DNA from: Oscillospiraceae bacterium
GTDB lineage: Bacteria > Bacillota > Clostridia > Oscillospirales > Oscillospiraceae
NCBI GenBank assembly: GCA_902775985.1
Contig: CACYOR010000008.1
Coordinates: forward strand, 1 to 33,181
Length of the DNA: 33,181 bases
Reading direction: 5' to 3'
In this document: in pieces, positions 6,826-13,695 of the stretch
How positions within the stretch are numbered: the first letter of the stretch is position 1
How the letters are laid out: each line of letters begins with the position of its first letter
Notes under the pieces: generated by a model
What the model saw: only the letters and a program-made list of their open reading frames with translations
Told to the model about the DNA's origin: nothing
Database searches by the model: none
Program-made: the position numbers and the translations under genes

Positions 6826-7851
6826 TTATTTTGGTTCGATGATGACTTTGATGGAGTCTTTACTCATCTGCTTTTTGATGCCCTCCTCCAGCTGCTCTAC
6901 CGGATAGGAGTGGGTGATGATGGGATCGAGGCGAATACGGCCGTTGTTGATCATCTCCACGGCGCGGCCCTGGGTATCGGGATTGATGAAGGAGCCGCAG
7001 ATCTTAAGTTCCTTCTGGTAGACCTCGCTCAGATCCAGGGGGAAGGTGGCGCCCGGCTTGGGCACACTAAAGAGCAGAACTTTGGTTCCCCGCTTGGCGA
7101 TGGAGAAGGCCTGGGTGACGGACAGCTCCGTGCCCACGCACTCGATGACTACATCGGCGCCGGGCTGGCCCAGCTCCTCTTGGATGCGCTGCTGCAGATC
7201 CTCGGCCCGGGGGTCAATGACCGCATCCGCCCCCAACTCCAGACCCACTTTGTGCTTGAGCTCGCCGGGAGCGCTGAGGATCACCTTGGAGGCGCCGGCC
7301 TGACGGGCCAGCTGCAGCATCAAGAGGCCGATAGCGCCGCCGCCGATGACGCAAACGGTGTCGCCCGCACGGATATCCGCCAGATCGATGCCGTGAATGC
7401 AGCAGGCCAGCGGCTCCGCCATAGCGCCGTAGCGTATGGGAGTATCGTCGCGCAGTTTGTAGCACTGGGTCTCGGGGACGATGCACTTTTCGGCAAAGCC
7501 TCCGTTCCGGTTGACGCCGATGGCATACAGATTCTCACACAGATGCTTTTTGCCGATCTTGCAGTAGTGGCACTTGCCGCAGTAGATGTTGGGATCGACG
7601 GTGACATGGTCGCCAACCTTGACGGTGCTGACCCTGCTGCCGATCTGCTCGACGATCCCTGCCAGCTCGTGGCCAAGGATGACGGGAGGCACTACCTCGG
7701 CGGAGCCTTTGTCGCCGTGATAGATATGTACGTCCGTGCCGCAGATGCCGCAGGCCTCGACTTTGAGGAGGACTTCGTCCTCCCGGATCTCCCGCAGATC
7801 AATCTCTTTAGTCTCAAACTGTTTATTTCCCAGGAAATATGTGCCTTTCAT
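6826..7851 (-). CDS. Zinc-dependent medium-chain alcohol/polyol dehydrogenase (second)
   Basis: A 341-residue MDR enzyme with ACGICGTDVHIYHG (catalytic Cys), GHELAGIVEQIGS, the structural-zinc lobe C-G-K-C-H-Y-C-K-I-G-K-K-H-L-C and the cofactor loop V-I-G-G-G-A-I-G-L. It has the same length and domain order as the neighbouring dehydrogenase but clearly different sequence, so the pair is not a recent duplication. The ATG follows AAGGAG closely. A 107-base gap with a hairpin separates it from the upstream epimerase. Substrate unknown; sorbitol/L-iditol, L-gulonate or threonine-type activity would fit the family. Confidence 0.9.
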   Translation of the reverse strand: MKGTYFLGNKQFETKEIDLREIREDEVLLKVEACGICGTDVHIYHGDKGSAEVVPPVILGHELAGIVEQIGSRVSTVKVGDHVTVDPNIYCGKCHYCKIGKKHLCENLYAIGVNRNGGFAEKCIVPETQCYKLRDDTPIRYGAMAEPLACCIHGIDLADIRAGDTVCVIGGGAIGLLMLQLARQAGASKVILSAPGELKHKVGLELGADAVIDPRAEDLQQRIQEELGQPGADVVIECVGTELSVTQAFSIAKRGTKVLLFSVPKPGATFPLDLSEVYQKELKICGSFINPDTQGRAVEMINNGRIRLDPIITHSYPVEQLEEGIKKQMSKDSIKVIIEPK

Positions 7852-7889
7852 GCCTTTCTCCTTCTGCCGCTGCTGCTTTGCGCAAAGGG

Positions 7890-7927
7890 AAACGGAGATC
7901 GTGCAGCGACGAGATCGACCTCCGTTT
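7890..7927 (-). promoter_or_regulatory. Intercistronic hairpin upstream of the second dehydrogenase
   Basis: AAACGGAG (7890-7897) pairs with CTCCGTTT (7920-7927). There is no T tract, so a role in mRNA processing or stability is more likely than termination. Confidence 0.45.
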
Positions 7928-7958
7928 AAAGAGGTAACTCTAAAAGACGAATATCTGT

Positions 7959-8852
7959 TTAGGCGAGTTCTCGGGAATACTTTTCAAATTTAGCGATTAA
8001 GTAGCGACCGACATCGTGGAGGTAGGTGGCCTTCGTCAAATAGAAATCTTCCTCAAGATTCTCGTAGAGGTGCAGAGCTTCAAAGGTGAGATCACCCTCA
8101 TAGTGGATTTCTGCCAAGGCTTTCATGACGTCGTTCCAGTCGATTGTTCCCTCATAGGGTATTAGGTGATCATCACCGCGGAAGCAGTTGTCGTTGATAT
8201 GTGTACCCTTTACGCGGCTGCCTAAAACGCGGATCGTTTCGCCCGCATCTTCCCCGACAATGCCTGAATGGCCGGTATCTACCAAGCATATAAAATTCTC
8301 CGTATCGCCCAGTGCGTCAAAGAACTCGGCGTATTCATAGGGGTTGGAGAACATATCACCAACAAAGCAGTTGCGCCGCTCGTCCCGGCCGAACATGTTT
8401 TCCAGACTAATTTTTACACCAAACTCTTTGGCATAGGGCTGCAGCCGATGGTAGTATTCAAAGTTGAGATCCCAGATTTCCTTTTTGTTCTTCTCGTAGG
8501 GGAGATGGTGGATAGGGTGAACGACCATGTGAGGAATCCCCAGAAGAGCGCAGGACTCCATACAGCGAATCTGCAGCGGCATTATTTCACGGTCCCAATC
8601 GGGCAAATAGCTGGCATGAAACAGGAAAGGCGCATGGGCCTGATTAAAGTAGATGCCATTATCGGCGGCAATTTGGTTGACCTCTTTAGCATAGGCGACA
8701 TAGTCATTTCTGTTCCAGGGCATTTCGCCTCTCTCCATCCAGGGGGTGAAGGTATAGTCAAGGGCGTCAAAGCCTGCTTTAGCCAGAATCTCAATGGTTC
8801 TGCGTTCGCCGATCCGCTCGCGCAAAGCGCCGACTTCGGTGGATAGTATCAT
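7959..8852 (-). CDS. Sugar phosphate isomerase/epimerase (xylose-isomerase-like TIM barrel)
   Basis: A 297-residue protein starting MILSTEVGALRERIGERR. It carries TIM-barrel family marks: a GFDALDYTF strand, LLGIPHMVVHPIH, ISLENMFG, CLVDTGHSGI, VKGTHINDN and LTFEALH, which supply the Glu, Asp, His and Glu that bind divalent metal in this family. Known members include IolE, hydroxypyruvate isomerase and D-tagatose 3-epimerase. I placed the start at 8852 because AAGGGAG lies just before it; an in-frame ATG at 9017 would run 43 codons into the transporter gene upstream. Position between TctA and two dehydrogenases suggests it isomerises the imported compound or its oxidation product. Confidence 0.88.
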   Translation of the reverse strand: MILSTEVGALRERIGERRTIEILAKAGFDALDYTFTPWMERGEMPWNRNDYVAYAKEVNQIAADNGIYFNQAHAPFLFHASYLPDWDREIMPLQIRCMESCALLGIPHMVVHPIHHLPYEKNKKEIWDLNFEYYHRLQPYAKEFGVKISLENMFGRDERRNCFVGDMFSNPYEYAEFFDALGDTENFICLVDTGHSGIVGEDAGETIRVLGSRVKGTHINDNCFRGDDHLIPYEGTIDWNDVMKALAEIHYEGDLTFEALHLYENLEEDFYLTKATYLHDVGRYLIAKFEKYSRELA

Positions 8853-8889
8853 TGGAAAACTCCCTTCTGCCACATGTGAGGCGATATAT

Positions 8890-10401
8890 TTAAGCCTGCG
8901 TACTGTCCCGCTTCTTGATTTTACGATGGGTAAGGCGATTTGTGATGATGGGGAAGAAGAGCATGAAGAAGGAAAGAATAAGGATAACGCAGGAGATGGG
9001 GCGGGTGAAAAACACAAACCAGCTGCCTTTGGAGAGAATTAGGGAACGGCGCAGATTGGTCTCAAACAGAGCGCCAAGCACCAGAGAGATGCACAGCGGC
9101 GTTACCGGGAAGCCAAAGCGTTTCATAGCGAAACCGATAATGCCGAAAGCAATCATGACGAAAACCTCAAAGATATTGTTGTTGATCGCAAAGGCGCCGA
9201 AGGTACACATGACCACAATACAGGGGATCATGATTGTCTGGGGAATACGGGCGACCTGTGCAAAAAGGTTAACACAGAGAGAGCCTTGCAGATACATGAA
9301 GCAGTAGATGATGATAAGGCTGCCCATGATGACATAGACCCAAGTGCTGCCGGCCTGGAAAAGATTCGCGCCGGGAGTAATGCCCTGCATTGTCAAGGCG
9401 GAGAGCAGAATGGCCATAACCGTATCGCCGGGGATGCCTAGGGTCAGCATGGGGATCATGGCGGCGCCGGTAACAGCGTTGTTGGCAGTTTCAGCAGCCA
9501 GAATACCCTCAATCGAACCATTGCCGAATTGCTCGGGATGCTTCGAGGCGCGTTTTGCTTCGTTGTAGGCAATCATGGCGGCTTCAGCGCCGCCGGTGCC
9601 GGGGACGGCGCCGACGATGATGCCAATGACAGCTGATTTGATGATGACTTTCCAGTTTTTGATGAACTGGCGGAAGCTCATAGTGCGCTTGCCTACATGC
9701 TCAACGCGCAAGCTGGCCTCACCCTTAGCGATGACTTCCCGGCAGTTAACCAATATTTGGCAAAGCGCATAGGCGCCCAGCATGGAGCTGACTACCTTGA
9801 TGCCGGAAAGCATGTAGGTACTGCCGAACGCAAGACGCGTGGAGCCAAAGACCGGGTCCATGCCGACGCAGGCGAGAACCAGACCAAAGGCCGCGGACAT
9901 GACACCTTTGAGAATATTGGTCAAGCTTGTACCTTCCAGGCCGATGGAAGCGAAGATGCCAAAGCAGCAGAGCGCAAAGTACTCGGGAGAGCCCACCTTC
10001 AAAATGATCTTGGCAAGCTGAGGGGCGAAGAATAGAAGCGCCAGGCAGCTAAGCAGGCCTCCGATGGTCGAGGAGACCAGTGCGCAATACATAGCATCGC
10101 CCGCTCGTCCCCGGCGGGCCAGCGGATAACCTTCAATCGCGGTGCAGACAGCATTGGCCGTGCCGGGTGTGTTGATCAGCGTAGCGGTGATGGAGCCGCC
10201 GAACATACCGCCGCAGTAGGCGCCAAGCAAAAGCATCATTGCTGCGATGGAATCCATGTGGTAGGTCATGGTCAACAGCACGGTAACAGCGAAGGAAACA
10301 CTCAAGCCGGGAGTTGCACCAATCAGAATACCCGCTGCAACGCCAATGTTGATCATCAAAAGGTTATTAAAGGTGAAAAGTTCCATAAAACTCGCAAACA
10401 T
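8890..10401 (-). CDS. tctA: Tripartite tricarboxylate transporter permease TctA
   Basis: A 503-residue, strongly hydrophobic protein with about 10-12 membrane helices and the TctA signatures: GATPGLSVSFAVTVLLT, GGSITATLINTPGTANAV followed by E-G-Y-P-L-A-R-R-G, and later TLGIPGDTVMAILLSALTM. It is the large membrane subunit of a cation-driven, binding-protein-dependent transporter for carboxylates or other small organic acids. The three genes are co-directional, tctC-tctB-tctA, with 15 bases between tctB and tctA, the standard order. The ATG at 10401 follows AGGAGG. The substrate cannot be told from the sequence; context points to a sugar-derived acid or polyol. Confidence 0.95.
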   Translation of the reverse strand: MFASFMELFTFNNLLMINIGVAAGILIGATPGLSVSFAVTVLLTMTYHMDSIAAMMLLLGAYCGGMFGGSITATLINTPGTANAVCTAIEGYPLARRGRAGDAMYCALVSSTIGGLLSCLALLFFAPQLAKIILKVGSPEYFALCCFGIFASIGLEGTSLTNILKGVMSAAFGLVLACVGMDPVFGSTRLAFGSTYMLSGIKVVSSMLGAYALCQILVNCREVIAKGEASLRVEHVGKRTMSFRQFIKNWKVIIKSAVIGIIVGAVPGTGGAEAAMIAYNEAKRASKHPEQFGNGSIEGILAAETANNAVTGAAMIPMLTLGIPGDTVMAILLSALTMQGITPGANLFQAGSTWVYVIMGSLIIIYCFMYLQGSLCVNLFAQVARIPQTIMIPCIVVMCTFGAFAINNNIFEVFVMIAFGIIGFAMKRFGFPVTPLCISLVLGALFETNLRRSLILSKGSWFVFFTRPISCVILILSFFMLFFPIITNRLTHRKIKKRDSTQA

Positions 10402-10416
10402 TTCATCAACCTCCTA

Positions 10417-10911
10417 TCAGCGAAGCGGCACCAGCAGAACAAATTTAAATAGAACGTACAGAATAGCGGAGAAAGCGTAAAGAATAATATAGTAATGCCA
10501 TTTACGGCACTTCATTGCAAATAAAACGATGGGCGGGATAAGTGCGGTTGCCCAGATCACACCGAGGCGGCGGAAAAGAATGGCGTAGATCACACAGAGC
10601 ACAAACACGATATAGGGAATAAGCATGGCGTAGATATCGTTTCTTGCCCATACTTTCTTCTCACGGACGGGCTTACCCTCCTCTTTTATCGCTTTGAAAT
10701 AGCTGTAGAGGGAAATAATGAGACCAATACCGGCCGAAATGATGAAAACAAGTGTGGCAAAGCGCGGAAAGGTGTCGGGGGAGAATAGCTCGGCCTTTGC
10801 CGTTGCCGTCATATAAATCTGTGAAGGGATCCCCCACACATAAAAGAATATCGCTGCGACCAGAAGCACTGCGAAAACTATGGTATCGGATTTTGCTTTG
10901 GAAGCCTTCAT
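10417..10911 (-). CDS. tctB: Tripartite tricarboxylate transporter small subunit TctB
   Basis: A 164-residue protein with four hydrophobic segments: an N-terminal one (about 11-27), a second near 51-69, a third around 93-110 with a short fourth, and a C-terminal helix near 140-158. This size and topology are characteristic of TctB, and FSPDTFPRFATLVF matches the conserved F-P-R/P region after the first helix. TctB partners TctA; its precise role is unclear even in studied systems. AAGGAGAG precedes the ATG. It is poorly conserved in the family, so the call rests partly on position between tctC and tctA. Confidence 0.9.
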   Translation of the reverse strand: MKASKAKSDTIVFAVLLVAAIFFYVWGIPSQIYMTATAKAELFSPDTFPRFATLVFIISAGIGLIISLYSYFKAIKEEGKPVREKKVWARNDIYAMLIPYIVFVLCVIYAILFRRLGVIWATALIPPIVLFAMKCRKWHYYIILYAFSAILYVLFKFVLLVPLR

Positions 10912-10952
10912 ATCAATCTCTCCTTAGGCCCAAATGGAACATGAATAAAGAG

Positions 10953-10980
10953 GGGGATGCTTCGCGGGGGAAGCATCCCC
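10953..10980 (-). promoter_or_regulatory. Hairpin between tctC and tctB
   Basis: A perfect 10-bp stem, GGGGATGCTT (10953-10962) with its complement (10971-10980), and an 8-base loop. On the coding strand it follows the tctC stop by 18 bases and has only a short T-rich tail. Such a hairpin would protect or partly terminate the binding-protein mRNA so that TctC exceeds the membrane subunits. Confidence 0.65.
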
Positions 10981-10998
10981 TGACAGATAGCGGGGAAA

Positions 10999-12045
10999 TT
11001 ACTCGAGCAAGCCAGCCAGCTTCAGCATCTCGGCGTTCAGAGCGCGGACGGAGAAGAGCATATCGGTGGTCTCCTGGAGATCATAGGGCTGATCAAAGGT
11101 GCCAAAATAGTTCTGCTTGCACCAATTCTGGTAAGCGTCAGTCATGATGGCGGCGTTAATCTTCTCTGCCAAGTAGTCGCAAACCTCTTTGGGCGCACCG
11201 GCGGGGACAGCAGCGACCTTGAAGCCGATGTTCGCGCCCAGCCCCTCAACACCCCACTCGCCGGCAGCGGCGACATCGGGGAAGTACTGGCTGCGCTCGT
11301 CGTTGAGGACAACACCCACAACGACGTTCTCACCGGCATCCACATACTGAGCAGCGAAGTTATCATCAAAGGTAGCGAAGTCAATCTCACCGGACAGGTA
11401 GGCCTGGTACAGAGCGGGAGCACCATCATAGCCAACCCAGGTCACACGGTCGGTAATGCCCATCTGGCTGAAGAGGGTCAGCGCAGCAATGTAGCCAAAG
11501 CCGCTCATGGAAGGGACACCAACGGTGAAGGGCTCGTCGCCATCCAGGAAGGCCTTCATGTCATCGCTGTTTGCAATGCCTTTGGAAGTGTTGCAGGCCA
11601 GAACAGCCAGAACAGGAGCGGTGATCATGGTAAGGGGTTGCCAGCTCTCCAGCGTGTAGGCAAGCTCTTTGTTTAGCAGGGGCTGAGCAATGGTGGGACC
11701 GTTGGAGAGAATCGCCACGGTGTAGCCGTCGGGGCCGCGGTTGATGGCTTCAGACAGGCCGATGGTGCCAGAGCCACCGGAAATGTTCTCGACAACAACG
11801 TTCACAGGAACATCCAGGGACTCGAGCATGGCGCGACAGGAGAGGTCAAGACCGTCGCCAGCTGCATAGGGAACAATAAAGGTGATTGTGCCGGTGGGGA
11901 AGCTGTCAGCCGAAGCTGGGTCAACAGCCGGAGCTGCCGGTTCAGCGGTGGGAGCCTGGGTCGCTGCAGGAGCTGCGGCATTGCCGCAGGCGGCCAGAGC
12001 GAAGACCATGGCCAGTGCAAGGAGCAGTGCTACGAGCTTTTTCAT
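10999..12045 (-). CDS. tctC: Tripartite tricarboxylate transporter substrate-binding lipoprotein TctC
   Basis: A 348-residue protein with a lipoprotein signal peptide (MKKLVALLLALAMVFALAAC, lipobox Cys20), an Ala/Pro/Thr-rich linker to about residue 50, and a Bug/TctC domain. Family motifs seen are ITFIVPYAAGDGLDLSCRA, VVENISGGSGTIGLSEAI and DGYTVAILSNGPT. In Bug proteins these loops close over a carboxylate through ordered waters. It should be anchored outside the membrane and deliver substrate to TctAB. It is the first gene of the minus-strand operon, with a consensus promoter at 12110-12138 and probable operators for the divergent ROK regulator. Confidence 0.95.
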   Translation of the reverse strand: MKKLVALLLALAMVFALAACGNAAAPAATQAPTAEPAAPAVDPASADSFPTGTITFIVPYAAGDGLDLSCRAMLESLDVPVNVVVENISGGSGTIGLSEAINRGPDGYTVAILSNGPTIAQPLLNKELAYTLESWQPLTMITAPVLAVLACNTSKGIANSDDMKAFLDGDEPFTVGVPSMSGFGYIAALTLFSQMGITDRVTWVGYDGAPALYQAYLSGEIDFATFDDNFAAQYVDAGENVVVGVVLNDERSQYFPDVAAAGEWGVEGLGANIGFKVAAVPAGAPKEVCDYLAEKINAAIMTDAYQNWCKQNYFGTFDQPYDLQETTDMLFSVRALNAEMLKLAGLLE

Positions 12046-12077
12046 TTTGCATTTCCTTCTTTCTTAAAATGTGTTGA

Positions 12078-12102
12078 CTTATGGAAAGCGACCTTTCATA
12101 AG
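12078..12102. promoter_or_regulatory. Inverted repeat in the tctC leader, candidate operator
   Basis: CTTATGGAAAG (12078-12088) faces CTTTCATAAG (12093-12102) across CGAC, a dyad with one bulged base. It begins within about ten bases of the -10 box at 12110-12115, near the predicted start site, where a bound repressor would block initiation. It could instead be an mRNA stem. Confidence 0.5.
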
Positions 12103-12109
12103 TGACTTT

Positions 12110-12138
12110 AGTATACTTCCCGGAAAGCTATATGTCAA
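12110..12138 (-). promoter_or_regulatory. Promoter of the tct catabolic operon
   Basis: On the minus strand TTGACA (12133-12138) and TATACT (12110-12115) are separated by 17 bases. It drives tctC and probably all genes down to the PHP hydrolase. Confidence 0.85.
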
Positions 12139-12169
12139 TTATTAATACGAGATAATCTTTTCCTTTAAA

Positions 12170-12226
12170 AATTGGGAATATTGCACGAAAAGTATGTTAT
12201 TTTTTTACCAGCGATATTCCCAAATT
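12170..12226. promoter_or_regulatory. Paired inverted half-sites between the divergent promoters
   Basis: AATTGGGAATATTGC (12170-12184) and GCGATATTCCCAAATT (12211-12226) are near-perfect inverted copies whose centres lie about 41 bp apart, close to four helical turns. They are upstream of both the tct promoter and the ROK-gene promoter, the right place for co-repression through a looped complex. Binding by the ROK protein is inferred. Confidence 0.65.
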
Positions 12227-12235
12227 AGCGAAACC

Positions 12236-12264
12236 TTTACACAGCAAATGGAAAATGTTATAAT
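12236..12264 (+). promoter_or_regulatory. Promoter of the ROK regulator gene
   Basis: TTTACA (12236-12241), a 17-base spacer and TATAAT (12259-12264), with TG at 12256-12257 making an extended -10. The right half-site of the paired inverted repeat ends ten bases before the -35 box. Confidence 0.85.
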
Positions 12265-12313
12265 TAACACATAAAACAGTTTTTTGTAAGCGGTCTAAAG
12301 AAAACAGACTACC

Positions 12314-13465
12314 ATGGAAGAGGGAATCCGGGCGTATATGAGGAATGTGATTGGTCAACAGGAATACGGAAAAAGCAACCGAAGCCGCGTGTTTCAGACA
12401 ATCTACGCGGCAAAAACGATCTCCAAGCAAGAGATTGCGGATAAGCTCCAGTTAAGTATGCCGACTGTGACGCAATACCTGCGTGAGTTATACGCTGCAG
12501 GTATAATCTATAAAAACGGCTATTATCAGTCAACCGGCGGCCGGAAGGCTCAAGCAATTTCAGTGGCGGCGCTGTCGGTGGTCGCGATCGGCGTGGAGCT
12601 ACTGCGCGAGTCCATCAAAATCAGTGCGGTGGATCTATGCGGAAATGTGATCCGGGAAGAATTCTATATAGTGCCTTTCTCCAACAATGAGGCATACTAT
12701 AAGCATTTCGGAGAACTGGTCAATGCGTTTGCAGATAAACTGGATACGCCAGAGGCTCATCTGCTGGGTGTCGCCATTGCCGTGCAGGGCCTTGTGTCAA
12801 AGGATGGAACGGTGATCGTAAACGGTGATATTCTGGGCTACACAGGCACGACCATTGATGTGTTTCAGCGGCATATCAATCTACCGTGTCACATGTTCCA
12901 TGATACCGAAGTGGCGGCCTTTGCAGAGCTGTGGGATCTGCCGGAGATTAAGGATGCCGTGTACATTGCCCTTAACCGCAACTTGGGCGGCGCTGTGATC
13001 GTGAACGGACAGATGTTCCACGGGCGGGAGTTCAACGGCTGCATCATCGAACATATGCGGCTTGTCCCAAACGGAACCAAGTGTTATTGCGGGCGGCGCG
13101 GCTGCTTTGAGGCCTATTGCTCGGTGGCCAGCCTGGAGGCAGAGACCGGTATGGACACCGCGACCTTCTTCAAGCGCTTGAAGGACGGGGACGCCCGCTG
13201 CGAGGGGATCTTCGATCAGTACCTGTCTTATCTGGCGCTGGCCATCAATAATATCCGCATGTTGATCGACTGCGATTTTATCCTGGGCGGCTTCCTGGAT
13301 CCCTATCTGACGGATCAGCACATCGAGATGCTGGCGGAAAAGGTGCGAAAGGAATCCTCCTTTGAATCCACCGGCTTCTCCTTCCGGCGCAGTCGTCACG
13401 GCGCCAGCGCCGCTTCCCGGGGCGCGGCCCTTTTGGAGATCGACGCCTTCATCGCTTCTGTGTGA
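12314..13465 (+). CDS. ROK-family transcriptional regulator
   Basis: A 383-residue protein with an N-terminal winged helix (about 25-80: ISKQEIADKLQLSMPTVTQYLRELYAAGII, then a STGGRK wing) followed by a ROK domain. The zinc-binding motif C-Y-C-G-R-R-G-C is present near residue 257. The phosphate-binding motif of ROK sugar kinases (DxGGT) is replaced by GVELLRES, so kinase activity is unlikely. ROK repressors usually sense a sugar or sugar phosphate. It is divergent from the tct operon with shared operators, so it most likely represses that operon and itself. The ribosome binding site is weak at 12314; an in-frame ATG at 12338 is an alternative start. Confidence 0.9.
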   Translation: MEEGIRAYMRNVIGQQEYGKSNRSRVFQTIYAAKTISKQEIADKLQLSMPTVTQYLRELYAAGIIYKNGYYQSTGGRKAQAISVAALSVVAIGVELLRESIKISAVDLCGNVIREEFYIVPFSNNEAYYKHFGELVNAFADKLDTPEAHLLGVAIAVQGLVSKDGTVIVNGDILGYTGTTIDVFQRHINLPCHMFHDTEVAAFAELWDLPEIKDAVYIALNRNLGGAVIVNGQMFHGREFNGCIIEHMRLVPNGTKCYCGRRGCFEAYCSVASLEAETGMDTATFFKRLKDGDARCEGIFDQYLSYLALAINNIRMLIDCDFILGGFLDPYLTDQHIEMLAEKVRKESSFESTGFSFRRSRHGASAASRGAALLEIDAFIASV

Positions 13466-13504
13466 GCGGGCCGGCGCGGCCAATTCAATTGAGAAGCCAA
13501 ATCC

Positions 13505-13545
13505 AAAACCCGTTTGCAGTTCACGCTGAATTGCAAACGGGTTTT
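13505..13545. terminator. Bidirectional terminator between the ROK and M56 genes
   Basis: A perfect 14-bp stem, AAAACCCGTTTGCA (13505-13518) with its complement (13532-13545). The outer A/T pairs give a U tract on both strands, so it can end the rightward ROK transcript and leftward transcription from the M56 side. Confidence 0.85.
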
Positions 13546-13695
13546 ATGCTTCATGCAGCAAGGAGAAAAGCACTTGTTCCTCCTGCGCCCCTATGGTAAT
13601 GTAATATTTATTATAGAACCGACTTTCGAACTGTTCACAAAGTTTCCCTATGGCACCTTGGGGAACGGTTCGCAGATCTTTTTTGTTCGGGGGGC
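13546..13695 (-). other. Spacer 3' of the M56 gene with a shared element and a possible small transcript
   Basis: No protein gene is supported. On the minus strand the segment 13685-13633 begins with the same 16 bases (CAAAAAAGATCTGCGA) as 4449-4464 and later shares ATAGGGA.AA..TTGTGAAC with it. Next comes TATAAT (13610-13615), with a poor -35 at a 19-base spacer, and about 70 bases later the terminator at 13545-13505. This would allow a minus-strand RNA of roughly 95 bases containing a GCAGGAG/CTCCTTGC hairpin. Transcription is unproven. Confidence 0.4.

Noticed and set aside
8853..9017. N-terminal extension of the TIM-barrel epimerase into tctA
   Set aside because: Ser/Pro-rich, unlike the family, and a good ribosome binding site lies just before 8852.
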